A program made the position numbers and the translations under genes. From Pseudomonadota bacterium (GTDB taxonomy: Bacteria > Pseudomonadota > Gammaproteobacteria > Burkholderiales > Ferrovaceae), in assembly GCA_021794775.1 (NCBI GenBank), contig JAJYQG010000162.1, positions 1 through 9,658 on the forward strand: 9,658 nt of DNA, in the 5' to 3' direction. Under the pieces are notes generated by a model. It was not told the DNA's origin. It ran no database searches and saw only the letters and a list, made by a program, of their open reading frames with translations. Numbering within the stretch: the first letter of the stretch is position 1; every line of letters begins with the position of its first letter. Positions 1 to 6,832 of this stretch are shown here, one piece after another.

Positions 1-52
1 GTGCAGCAAAGTCGCACCACTGTCGTACACTGAGACCACGAGGATCGATCAT
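1..52 (-). CDS. Partial CDS (N-terminus only), downstream of the nozzle-like gene
   Basis: An ATG at 52-50 overlaps the stop of the nozzle-like gene in an ATGA junction (TGA at 51-49), and 17 codons run open to the left window edge. The readable N-terminus is MIDPRGLSVRQWCDFAA. No function can be assigned from so little. A short hypothetical protein beginning with a similar DPR..S.R.W.DF pattern is, from memory, found after nozzle genes in some short-tailed phages, but this is a weak recollection. The ATGA junction, used repeatedly in this operon, is the main support for it being a real gene. Confidence 0.7.
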   Translation of the reverse strand, partial: MIDPRGLSVRQWCDFAA

Positions 53-1587
53 TGGGTTTGGCGTCCGTCAGTTTCTTCAATATGGATGATCGGGGTACCC
101 ATTCGGAAATCACCCCCCGCATACAGGGATTGAATTCGGAATGAGAGTAACCTAGCATTTACCTTGAAACGAGCCAGCTGATTGTCCAGAGTGACTGCTT
201 CAGTGGTGAAGTCTGGAAGAGTAACAGACGGTCCCTCGATCTGTGAGACATTCGGATTGGCCCGTTGCCAGACCGTAACGCTTAGTGGACCTGATTGAAC
301 AAAATCTGGCTCAAAAACCGCAATTCTAAAAGCCTTATCACTCTTACTTAGGATGGGGGAAATCTCGTGGGTTTGAATGTACGACTGAATGGCGATTGAG
401 TTCCCATTGACTACCTTATCAGTGCCAGTCTCGTGTATCCATAGCGTAGGTTGATTTCCCGCATCGGGGTCGGTCCCCGCATCCGTCATCAGAGGAAATG
501 GCAATACCTTTGGACTCACCGCAGCAGTTCTGAATCCAACCGGAAGCGGAGTGTCATACCAAAGGTTCAACCGGGTGTTATAGACAACTGCCCAATTGCA
601 CTCAGTGGAATTCCCTTTTGGAAAACACCACCAGATCTCACCCCATCGTGGAACCTTGAAAACAAAAACTTTCTGACGATAAGCAAAGTTGAGATTATCG
701 TAGAAAAAGTCAATGCTCATGTTATTCGGTAATTCACGCACGATGCCATTGAACATGGCAAAGTGATCGATGTCAGCCCAGTAGTAGATTCCTTGGTACT
801 CGATGATCCCACTAGACGAGAGGGGGGAAACATCGTCTGAGATGATATTGAAACTGAACGGTACCCCCGTAGTGATGGCAGCATTGAAAGTAGCCAGAAT
901 TAATTGATTCAATGACCAGAAGATACCAGCGGGTCCGCCAGATCCATTCCTAATTGGCAATCCCTTGATGAGTTTGGTATCCGAGATAAACGCTGAACCA
1001 CCTAAAGCTGTCACACTATTGACCGTTGAGACGTCCAAGCGCCCGTTGATTGAATAGCCCACTAGATAGGGGGGTAACGCCACTACCCCGCCAGCCACAT
1101 TTGGCATTCCACTGGTACTTAAAGCTGAGTTGGTATTGATCTGTCCATAGAAGATTGGGGTTTCAACATTGTTAGCAATGTTCGTTAAATTCTGACCTGG
1201 ATTCGCACAGAGTACAGTCGCCCCAGTAGCCCCATTGTAGAATTGAGCGAATTGCCACAGGTTATTCGCATTCGCTGTGAATCCAGAGGTGGGAGTCCGA
1301 TCAGTTTGTCCCCCCAGAGTGCTATCGAATAACACCTGAATTTGATTCAGGAAATCCTGACCACCGCTATGAACAAAATCTGTTGCTCCGAGTGGAAAGG
1401 CATCCAACCCACGACTCACCTCTGGCAAAGTGTTAGCGATTGCCGAGTAACCACCCATTTTCTTAGGAAGGGCACGCGCATCAAATCGACACCACACCCC
1501 ATCTGAGTAATTTTGACCCTCCCAGATGGTGCCATCCCGTTTGATGCCGGGCTGTGAGGTCAACGGAATTGGAGTAGGGGTAGTCAT
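49..1587 (-). CDS. Putative tail nozzle / DNA-stabilisation-like virion protein (512 aa)
   Basis: This 512-residue protein probably forms the distal part of a short tail that closes the neck channel. Visible signatures are an N-terminal stretch (residues 18-47, DGTIWEG..SDGVWCRF then LPKKMGGY) like the 'dg.WvRF..g.P.K.gG' opening of many podovirus virion proteins. A second region (about 273-345) carries HFAMFNGIVRELPNN, DFFYDNLN, EIWWCFPKGNSTECN and YNTRLNLWYD. That arrangement is typical of beta-propeller nozzle or P22 gp10-like stabilisation proteins. No signal peptide or membrane segment is seen. It starts at ATG 1587-1585, sharing one base with the TAA of the glycine-rich gene (TAATG), and ends in an ATGA overlap with the next gene. 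Shine-Dalgarno pairing is weak, so re-initiation is likely. Base composition looks lower in GC than the lysis block. The virion-protein call is firmer than the exact role; a tail hub or spike-base protein is the alternative. Confidence 0.7.
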   Translation of the reverse strand: MTTPTPIPLTSQPGIKRDGTIWEGQNYSDGVWCRFDARALPKKMGGYSAIANTLPEVSRGLDAFPLGATDFVHSGGQDFLNQIQVLFDSTLGGQTDRTPTSGFTANANNLWQFAQFYNGATGATVLCANPGQNLTNIANNVETPIFYGQINTNSALSTSGMPNVAGGVVALPPYLVGYSINGRLDVSTVNSVTALGGSAFISDTKLIKGLPIRNGSGGPAGIFWSLNQLILATFNAAITTGVPFSFNIISDDVSPLSSSGIIEYQGIYYWADIDHFAMFNGIVRELPNNMSIDFFYDNLNFAYRQKVFVFKVPRWGEIWWCFPKGNSTECNWAVVYNTRLNLWYDTPLPVGFRTAAVSPKVLPFPLMTDAGTDPDAGNQPTLWIHETGTDKVVNGNSIAIQSYIQTHEISPILSKSDKAFRIAVFEPDFVQSGPLSVTVWQRANPNVSQIEGPSVTLPDFTTEAVTLDNQLARFKVNARLLSFRIQSLYAGGDFRMGTPIIHIEETDGRQTQ

Positions 1588-2168
1588 TAGGTATACTCGA
1601 ATTGAACCGTACCGTTTCCACCGGCCACGCCTGTTCCTTGGTAGAATTCCCCAGTAGACCCAGCCCCAGACAGAACTACCGAGGCACCCCCAGTAGTTCC
1701 AGACCCCGCGTTACCGGCATCGTTGGCAACAGTACCACCAGTGGCACCACCCCCGGCTCCCGGTGCACCGTTAGCTGAGCTGGTACCGGCACCGCCACCA
1801 GTCCCCCCGGTAGCAGACATGGAGGTTATTGTGAACGTTCCAGAAGATGCCGTACTCGTTCCGCCGGTATTTCCGGCTGATCCGGTTCCAGCTCCCAATC
1901 CACCGGCGCCTACTGCGTACGCTATAGTACCGCCAGCCTGGCCAGATACAGCGTAGGTAGATTCGCAGTACCCACCAGAACCACCCCCTCCGCCTTGGGC
2001 ACCACCATTCGTACCATTATGACCACCTGAACCCCCACCTGCACCTACTCTAATGCGAACCTGAGACGCGCCTATTGGGATGGTGTCGGACCCCGAGCCG
2101 GAGGTGTAGGTATGGGTTACTGGGTTAAAGTACCCGGCTCCAATTAAGACGTTCAAGCAACCGCTCAC
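1587..2168 (-). CDS. Glycine-rich tail tip / adhesin-like protein (193 aa)
   Basis: The product is dominated by glycine, alanine, serine and threonine, with GAGGGSGG at 42-49, GGGGGSGGY at 59-67 and GAGG/GATGG runs to about 165. It opens with a short beta-rich section (DTIPIGASQVRIRVGAGGG, 28-46) and closes with GGNGTVQFEYT. This layout is that of the phage glycine-rich tail protein family, in which polyglycine helices pack into a sandwich and intervening loops contact the receptor, as in the gp38 adhesin of S16-like phages. The start is GTG at 2168-2166, in a GTGA overlap with the fibre stop, and an AGGGAG ribosome site lies 9 nt upstream. Its place directly after the long fibre gene suggests a fibre tip or a separate receptor-binding tip. 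The binding target cannot be read from the sequence, and the family call is made by eye. Confidence 0.75.
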   Translation of the reverse strand: MSGCLNVLIGAGYFNPVTHTYTSGSGSDTIPIGASQVRIRVGAGGGSGGHNGTNGGAQGGGGGSGGYCESTYAVSGQAGGTIAYAVGAGGLGAGTGSAGNTGGTSTASSGTFTITSMSATGGTGGGAGTSSANGAPGAGGGATGGTVANDAGNAGSGTTGGASVVLSGAGSTGEFYQGTGVAGGNGTVQFEYT

Positions 2169-4447
2169 GATAGACCACTCCCTGTGACATCGGCCGTAGT
2201 CGCAGAACTAAAACTAAGAGTAGCGAGTCCAACCCCAGTTAAAGTACGATTTCCAGTCGTAGCGCCACTTCCATTGGCCCAGGTAAGAGTGACCCCCGTT
2301 CCTTGAGCAATAGTTAAAGTTCCAGTAGCCGCTCGGACAACGACTACATCTCCAGCATTGAAGACGTTCTCAGGCACCGTCACGGTCAATCCAGTAGCAG
2401 AGATATTGACTTGCTTACCACGATCTGAAAGAACCAGAGTATAACTCACCCCTTGAGTATTGACAGGCGTTCCTCGATATCCAATGACCTGCTGAGTACC
2501 CCCATCATCAGAAACAGTTGGAGCCGTAACCGTAGCGATTTGGATGCCGATAGCACTCCCTTTGAGAAAATTCAAAGTAAGGGGGGCCGCCGCTGGTGAT
2601 CCCAGAGCGAGTACATTATTCGAAAATACATCTATCCCAAGGTATGCGTTTCCATTATTGCCCGAGAAATAAATCTGTGGACCTAAATTTACGCCCGTTG
2701 AAATCAATGACAAGACGGAGGTGTTCGTGGACTGGAGTGTTAACGTCGTTCCAGCAGAAGGCGGTACAATGGAGACATTCCCGGTATTGTTGATAACGCA
2801 TCGTACAGCATTGTTGGTGAAAAATCCTATTCCATGGTCAGAGAAAGCTCCAAATTGTATTTCTTGTCCCACGCTGGAACCTAAAAACAATTGGCCCGTA
2901 TGCGTCCCATCGGTGAATTGAACAGCTGCCGTCGCAGTTAGCGCATTCACAGTCAGAGCATTCCCGGCCGCTGGCGTTCCAATGGTGACGCCCCCCACCA
3001 AAGAACTGCCAGCTGCCCCCACGGTGAGAGCACCAGCGACCGCTAAAGTACCCGTCAAAGAAGCCACATTGGAAATAGTCTGGCCGTTGAAAGTGCCTCC
3101 CGTAATGGTCCCCGTTACAGCCAATGTACCTGCGAGCGTGGCCGCTCCGGTCACTCCCAACGTGCCCCCGACCGTGGCATTCCCGCTGGTCGCTAAGGTA
3201 TCGGTGCTCAAACCGCCCGTCAGAGTCAAGGTGGTTCCAGTAGAAGCATTGCTCAATACCCAATTCCCCGTGGCATTGACCGTACCACGTAATGTCCCCG
3301 CGCTGGCGATCCCGAGGGTATCAGTTCCTGCCTTGTACAAACCTAACGTCGTGTCTGACGTGAAAGTGATTGAAGGGTTCCCCGCGCCCCCATCAGGGAA
3401 TGTAGGTATCACTCCCTGACCCGAAACGGCTGCTACGATGTTCAAACCATCGCAATAAAAGATATTCCGGCTCGACTGGGGGAGAACAACTGTCGCACCA
3501 CCACTTCCAGAGCTGGAAATGGTCATCGTGTAGGCGCCGGTCGTTTCGTTGTCGATCCAGTATTGTTGGACCGAAGCTGGCGTGACGACAGTGATATTGC
3601 CTGCCAACGCCCCAATGAATTTATAAGAAATTCGGTTGAGATTCGAACCCGCCAGCGTATAAGTTCCAGACAAACCCGCCAGACTAATAGTGACGAAATT
3701 GAAACTGGAATTGAGAGATTGACCAAAGCCAATCGTCCAGTAATTGGCCCCATCCGAAACGACGATGGCGGAATCGTTGACTTGGAACGTTTGAGACGCA
3801 GCCGAGTTGATCGAGCCAGCCGCTGGAGTCACGACCAGCGAGGCGCCCCCGGCATTCTTGATGTAACAGAACCAGTCCGATCCAACAGTAGCCGGAGCTG
3901 GTAAGGTGAATGCCCCACCCCCCGCTCCCGTCCACTCTATCAACGAAGCACGATCCGTGTCTTGAAGCGCGTAATTGACCACTTGAGCATTGACGAAGAT
4001 CCGGTCATTCAAAGTGGAGGCAATCGCTTTGAGACCCGACCCAGCTAAAGCGGCTGCATTCGCATTCGAAACGCCTGCCCCATATTGAAAAGCCCTCCAG
4101 GTTCCTTGCTGGGTGGTATTGTCGGCACAATACAGTTGCCAGACAGTACCGGACGCCACCGAAGCCAAAGTGTTCCCCAAATTGTCAAGGACGGTGACGG
4201 TATTGCCGCCGACATTGTTCACCAGGAAGGAATATCCTTCGCCAATCTCCGTGGCCGGTGACAATTGAATGGACAGATTGGCCGATTGAGCATTGACCTC
4301 GAGAATTTCGGCAACGACGTATCCATTGCCCGCATTGATCTCAGTGGGCCATCCCAGCAGCACGTCGGCCGTCAACATCAATGCAAGGTAAGCCGGCCAT
4401 GACGGCAGGATGGAATCGCCAGTGAAGATGTCTGTGAAGCCGCTCAT
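2165..4447 (-). CDS. Long modular tail/neck fibre protein (760 aa)
   Basis: A 760-residue, Gly/Ala/Ser/Thr-rich, beta-structured protein, best read as a phage fibre. In order it shows a short N-terminal anchor (1-50); two similar beta modules (about 62-125 and 180-243), each with an LSPAT/LPAPAT start, a V/IKNxGG turn and a final W..G; a third related module (257-344) ending YCDGLNIVAA; a repetitive shaft (about 403-490) of TL.VTG / GTLAV steps; a mixed region with LYKAGTDTLGI (370-380) and HTGQLFLGS (516-524); and a C-terminal module (667-760) with TVTVPENVFNAGDVVVV and a final VTGSG. I see no catalytic depolymerase motif and no obvious autocleaving chaperone domain. The ATG at 4447-4445 shares a base with the preceding TAA (TAATG). 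It probably attaches to the neck or tail through its N-terminus. The glycine-rich gene that follows may supply the tip. A head or whisker fibre is also possible. Confidence 0.75.
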   Translation of the reverse strand: MSGFTDIFTGDSILPSWPAYLALMLTADVLLGWPTEINAGNGYVVAEILEVNAQSANLSIQLSPATEIGEGYSFLVNNVGGNTVTVLDNLGNTLASVASGTVWQLYCADNTTQQGTWRAFQYGAGVSNANAAALAGSGLKAIASTLNDRIFVNAQVVNYALQDTDRASLIEWTGAGGGAFTLPAPATVGSDWFCYIKNAGGASLVVTPAAGSINSAASQTFQVNDSAIVVSDGANYWTIGFGQSLNSSFNFVTISLAGLSGTYTLAGSNLNRISYKFIGALAGNITVVTPASVQQYWIDNETTGAYTMTISSSGSGGATVVLPQSSRNIFYCDGLNIVAAVSGQGVIPTFPDGGAGNPSITFTSDTTLGLYKAGTDTLGIASAGTLRGTVNATGNWVLSNASTGTTLTLTGGLSTDTLATSGNATVGGTLGVTGAATLAGTLAVTGTITGGTFNGQTISNVASLTGTLAVAGALTVGAAGSSLVGGVTIGTPAAGNALTVNALTATAAVQFTDGTHTGQLFLGSSVGQEIQFGAFSDHGIGFFTNNAVRCVINNTGNVSIVPPSAGTTLTLQSTNTSVLSLISTGVNLGPQIYFSGNNGNAYLGIDVFSNNVLALGSPAAAPLTLNFLKGSAIGIQIATVTAPTVSDDGGTQQVIGYRGTPVNTQGVSYTLVLSDRGKQVNISATGLTVTVPENVFNAGDVVVVRAATGTLTIAQGTGVTLTWANGSGATTGNRTLTGVGLATLSFSSATTADVTGSGLS
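2978..3241 (-). repeat. Repetitive fibre shaft (coding repeat)
   Basis: Residues about 403-490 of the fibre consist of short imperfect steps built on TL.(V/T)(T/S)G and GTLAV(T/A)G, such as GGTLGVTGAATLAGTLAVTG. At the DNA level this gives a GC-rich, repetitive stretch with recurring GT-rich codons. Such steps usually form a trimeric beta shaft. The exact repeat unit and number are not sharp by eye. Confidence 0.6.
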
Positions 4448-5109
4448 TAGCTTTCATTCCTCTTGAAGGTACGGTCAGCGGCGCGTTGGAGATCTTCTTT
4501 GTTCACCGCGTTGAGCTCGTCTTGGTAGTACTGAGTCCAAGTGGGCACTCGTTCGTCATTCTTGAGAAACGCTGTGCATTCCAAGAGGGCTCGGTACAGC
4601 AGCAGATTTGGGCAGAACAACGTCAGCCAGTTGGTTTGATTCTCGTTGTCGAGCAATGGAGGCAACTGATAGTAGTTGATCGACCAAGGATATGCGAGAT
4701 CCGGGGTTGGCGTCAGCAGCCAATGTGAATAATCGTAATCGGCATAGAATTGCGGCGGTCCCGTCAACGACTGATCGGGCCAGTATTTTTGGCAATACTC
4801 CAACGATCTCGCATAGATGAAGTTGCGGTAATTCTGTTGGGTGGGATCGGCCACACTCGTCGTTCCAAAGCTCATTGAGACGGTACGACGCCACCGATCC
4901 GGCTTTGCGTACACTCCCAATCCAGCTTGCAACGCCGAGGTGACCGATACCAGCATGCCTTCGATCTTGAAGACGCGGGCAATGGCTCGCTCGGCCGTAT
5001 TGATGAGGAATGGCAAGTTCTGGTAAACAGTCACGTCCAAAGGAGTGCCACGTTCCAGGTATCCTTGCAATACCGTCATCAACGAATCGAAAGTCATTGC
5101 CGTGGGCAT
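4447..5109 (-). CDS. Phage adaptor-like neck protein (220 aa)
   Basis: Likely a neck protein that docks under the portal and joins it to the tail. The N-terminus has the usual amphipathic opening, LQGYLERG (14-21) followed by LPFLINTAERAIAR (32-45). A central stretch has YAKPDRWRRTVSMSF (67-81). The most telling part is PPQFYADYDYSHWLLTPTPD (118-137), then YYQLPPLLDNENQTNWLT (146-163) and the LLYRALLE...FLKNDER pattern (170-187). These match the general pattern of SU10-type adaptor proteins as I know it, and a length of about 220 residues is typical. The ATG at 5109-5107 follows the preceding TAA by one base, and a GGAG lies 9 nt upstream; an ATG at codon 5 is possible. It ends in a TAATG junction with the fibre gene, consistent with a neck-to-fibre order. 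The exact position in the neck is inferred. Confidence 0.75.
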   Translation of the reverse strand: MPTAMTFDSLMTVLQGYLERGTPLDVTVYQNLPFLINTAERAIARVFKIEGMLVSVTSALQAGLGVYAKPDRWRRTVSMSFGTTSVADPTQQNYRNFIYARSLEYCQKYWPDQSLTGPPQFYADYDYSHWLLTPTPDLAYPWSINYYQLPPLLDNENQTNWLTLFCPNLLLYRALLECTAFLKNDERVPTWTQYYQDELNAVNKEDLQRAADRTFKRNES

Positions 5110-5110
5110 T

Positions 5111-5323
5111 TTAGCTCACTCCAGACGCCTCAGGAACCGGCGCCACCATCGGGGTGACGCGCTTAGGCATCTCCTTCACGCGAGCCTCAGCGATCAAGCG
5201 TTGTTCCTCATTGTGCAGATCTTGAATGATCTGCGCCACGACCAACACCTCATGACCCCCAAGCTTGAATCGATCACTCGTCAGAAGCATCTTGATTTGA
5301 GATATCCGATCAAGGGAAAGCAT
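5111..5323 (-). CDS. Small hypothetical protein (70 aa)
   Basis: A 70-residue protein with an N-terminal helical part (about 1-52: LSLDRISQIKMLL, then GGHEVLVVAQIIQDLHNEEQRLIAEARVKEM) and a proline/valine-rich tail (53-70). It has no signal peptide, membrane helix or cysteine. I do not recognise a defined function. The ATG at 5323-5321 is backed by GGAG with a 6-nt spacer and lies 9 nt after the previous stop. It sits just before the adaptor gene, where short helical virion or chaperone-like proteins are common, but that is context only. The ribosome site and tight fit in the operon support it as real. Confidence 0.7.
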   Translation of the reverse strand: MLSLDRISQIKMLLTSDRFKLGGHEVLVVAQIIQDLHNEEQRLIAEARVKEMPKRVTPMVAPVPEASGVS

Positions 5324-5332
5324 TGAATTCTC

Positions 5333-5815
5333 CTATACAAGTTTGAAGCCGAACACTGGAACCATCCATATTGAATTCTCCAACTTATATCCCAACTCGT
5401 AACTGAATGTTTTGCTGAAAAGTTGAATTGTCCCTTTGATGTATGGACCTCGTTGCCCGGATGGAGTCACCCATCCCAGTCGGTACTTCAACATGTCGGC
5501 GCTGTTGCGCCATGCACTCCACAGATACGCTCGCAACGGGGGCCATGTGTTCGGCCGGTACGGTACGCGAGTCGTGCCATTGATCCACACAAGAGCCATT
5601 TGACCACTGACCCCATCTTCGGGATTGCCATAGATTCGGTTGAGCCACATCCATTTCCATTCATCAATGGTGCGCTTGCCATCATTGATGGAGGGAATGG
5701 GAGACATCTGCCAATCTTGGAAAAGACAGAATGGAATCAGAATGAACCACCCGCAAGCGGTGGCCAGTATCATCGTCAATTCAGCGATCATGTAAGTTCC
5801 CCACCCCCGTTTCAT
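5333..5815 (-). CDS. Hypothetical phage protein with one N-terminal membrane helix (160 aa)
   Basis: The protein has one hydrophobic segment (about 10-33, IAELTMILATACGWFILIPFCLF) and then a Trp/Tyr/Arg-rich domain. Its striking motif is WLNRIYGNPEDGVSG (57-71) followed by WPPLRAYLWSAWRNSADMLKY (91-111). From memory this resembles a widespread but uncharacterised phage family with a pattern of 'w..W.NdeDG..g' then 'R..YlWsalRNp..Nlr', often found near lysis or tail genes. No catalytic residues can be assigned. The ATG at 5815-5813 overlaps the upstream stop (ATGA) and has GAGGAG 7 nt upstream, so the start is well supported. Membrane attachment is predicted, the family link is tentative, and the function is unknown. 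Confidence 0.65.
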   Translation of the reverse strand: MKRGWGTYMIAELTMILATACGWFILIPFCLFQDWQMSPIPSINDGKRTIDEWKWMWLNRIYGNPEDGVSGQMALVWINGTTRVPYRPNTWPPLRAYLWSAWRNSADMLKYRLGWVTPSGQRGPYIKGTIQLFSKTFSYELGYKLENSIWMVPVFGFKLV

Positions 5816-6075
5816 GATGGCTCTCCTCGTAAGATGGATAAAGCGGCGTCAGCCCGTTGAATGTCATCTTTGATGGCCAGCTCACAATGGTTCTTCTGGA
5901 TATGATTCAACACCCATCCGAGCCATTGTGCCCACCAAGCCGGATCTGGTTTGCGCAGTTGGAGCCCGCATTGCGAACTGATGGTGATGTCATACTCGCG
6001 CCAGATTGCCGTAGCGAACATCACATCAACAGCCGTGGCGAGAACGCGCGTCCAAGACCATCGATACCATTTCAC
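5812..6075 (-). CDS. Small hypothetical protein next to the spanins (87 aa)
   Basis: An 87-residue protein starting at GTG 6075-6073, in a GTGA overlap with the i-spanin stop, with a good GAGGA site 7 nt upstream. It contains YDITISSQCGLQLRKPDPAW (28-47) and HIQKNHCELAIKDDIQRADA (58-77). The spaced 'tiSs....' and 'HC' pattern resembles small phage proteins of unknown role that I recall from similar neighbourhoods. The first 25 residues are only mildly hydrophobic, so a membrane segment is uncertain. It overlaps the next gene (ATGA), pairing it with the 160-residue membrane protein. No function is assigned. Confidence 0.65.
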   Translation of the reverse strand: MKWYRWSWTRVLATAVDVMFATAIWREYDITISSQCGLQLRKPDPAWWAQWLGWVLNHIQKNHCELAIKDDIQRADAALSILRGEPS

Positions 6076-6611
6076 GGCTGAGTCCTCGCTTGGTATTCAC
6101 GCAACTCAGCGCTCACTTGGTCGGCACGCCCCGCAAGAAGTTCGAGCAACCCGGCGATATTGGGACCTCCGTGCGTGCGTACCGGATGATTTCCCGCAGG
6201 CAACGACGAAATTCCTGCGAAGGGGGTGCCGGAATTCTCATTTCCGGCGTGAGCGGTGCCCGTTTGGGGCACGCGGGAATGGCCACCGTATGAGTTGAGG
6301 CACAACCGGACAGCAGGCAAAGGATTGCGAGCAACAGCAATGGCTTCATTGGATACCTCTTGCAGATAAGCGTCATGTGCCTTCTGAGCAGTTTCGAGTG
6401 CCGCTTTTGTTTTGGCTTCGGCCTGAGCGATCACTTTGGCACTCGCTTTCTGATCGGCTACTTGTTGCGCGTGGATTCCTTCCACATAGACGTGATGGTG
6501 ATAAATCCAGAACGCCCCCACGGCGGCGCCAGCAACTCCAACGAGCATGATGAGTTCCAAAACCCATTGAGGCATCCCCGTCCATCCGAGAAGACCTCCA
6601 ATGATGCTCAC
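6072..6611 (-). CDS. Rz-like i-spanin (179 aa)
   Basis: The inner-membrane half of a spanin pair, which fuses inner and outer membranes in the last step of Gram-negative lysis. It has an N-terminal membrane anchor (about 16-38, WVLELIMLVGVAGAAVGAFW) and a long charged, alanine-rich helix likely to form a coiled coil (about 44-95). It also has an Rz-typical NPLPAVRLC motif (96-104) and a C-terminal helical segment (151-176). The o-spanin gene lies entirely inside it in another frame, which is diagnostic of Rz/Rz1 organisation. The start is GTG at 6611-6609 in a GTGA overlap with the holin candidate; an internal ATG at codon 13 is a less likely start. The Gly/His/Pro-rich linker (about 108-152) coincides with the embedded o-spanin and probably reflects double coding. 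Length is a little above the roughly 150 residues of lambda Rz. Confidence 0.85.
   Translation of the reverse strand: MSIIGGLLGWTGMPQWVLELIMLVGVAGAAVGAFWIYHHHVYVEGIHAQQVADQKASAKVIAQAEAKTKAALETAQKAHDAYLQEVSNEAIAVARNPLPAVRLCLNSYGGHSRVPQTGTAHAGNENSGTPFAGISSLPAGNHPVRTHGGPNIAGLLELLAGRADQVSAELREYQARTQP
6113..6349 (-). CDS. Rz1-like o-spanin lipoprotein, embedded in the i-spanin gene (78 aa)
   Basis: An outer-membrane lipoprotein partner for the i-spanin. Translation from ATG 6349-6347 gives MKPLLLLAILCLLSGC with a clear lipobox (LSGC, cysteine at 16). The mature part is about 63 residues and proline-rich, with PACPKRAPLTPEMRIPAPP at 25-43. An AGAGG ribosome site lies 6 nt upstream, so this start is preferred to an in-frame ATG nine codons earlier. 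The reading frame is +1 relative to the i-spanin and lies wholly inside it, as in lambda Rz1. The mature chain is longer than that of lambda Rz1, which has about 40 residues, and carries three further cysteines (27, 50, 68). It would span the periplasm by pairing with the C-terminus of the i-spanin. Confidence 0.85.
   Translation of the reverse strand: MKPLLLLAILCLLSGCASTHTVAIPACPKRAPLTPEMRIPAPPSQEFRRCLREIIRYARTEVPISPGCSNFLRGVPTK
6356..6360 (-). promoter_or_regulatory. Ribosome binding site deciding the o-spanin start
   Basis: On the minus strand AGAGG sits 6 nt before the ATG at 6349. It lies inside the i-spanin coding sequence, so independent initiation of the embedded gene is plausible, and it favours this start over the upstream in-frame ATG. 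Confidence 0.7.
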
Positions 6612-6832
6612 GGGGATGCACTCGGTTTCTGGGTGAGCTTCAATGCTGCACCCATGGCCGCAATCACGGCCCCCGCACCGATGCCGAAGCTTTGCGGATC
6701 GAAAGGTTGTCCTTTGACGACTACCGCATAGACTGCGAGCCCAATGTAAGTGAGCACCACGAGTGCCCCCGATGCCTTGGCGATCTCATAAGTGCCGGTG
6801 GCGTCGGCCAGCATGTTTTTGAGAGCGTTCAT
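6608..6832 (-). CDS. Holin candidate, two membrane helices (74 aa)
   Basis: A 74-residue protein with two predicted membrane segments (about 20-40, ASGALVVLTYIGLAVYAVVV, and 50-66, GIGAGAVIAAMGAALKL) joined by a short KGQPFDPQSF loop, and a C-terminal tail with two lysines. The helix count, small size and place between the lytic genes and the spanins fit a class II-like holin, which would open the inner membrane to release the endolysin. The endolysin here has no signal peptide and so needs such a pore. The ATG at 6832-6830 shares a base with the preceding TAA (TAATG). A second ATG at codon 7 recalls lambda-type dual starts, but no separate ribosome site is visible for it. The 131-residue membrane protein upstream of the endolysin is a rival candidate. 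Confidence 0.6.
   Translation of the reverse strand: MNALKNMLADATGTYEIAKASGALVVLTYIGLAVYAVVVKGQPFDPQSFGIGAGAVIAAMGAALKLTQKPSASP

Noticed and set aside
1065..1080. Six-base homopolymer G/C runs (here and near 110, 824, 1310, 2580) as slippery sites for programmed frameshifting
   Set aside because: The genes containing them run in one frame through the expected lengths. No overlapping extension frame or tail-assembly-chaperone gene pair is present.
1723..1956. Plus-strand open frame rich in proline, alanine and valine
   Set aside because: It is the antisense reading of the glycine-rich gene; Gly codons read as Pro/Ala on the other strand. It has no ribosome site or context of its own.
2838..3419. 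Long alternative frames on both strands inside the fibre gene
   Set aside because: They arise from the repetitive, GC-rich shaft codons, which suppress stops in other frames. The products have no domain-like features and the fibre frame is uninterrupted.
5423..5860. Plus-strand 145-codon open frame opposite the 160-residue membrane protein
   Set aside because: It crosses the junction of two well-supported, coupled minus-strand genes, has no recognisable protein features, and all convincing genes here are on the minus strand.
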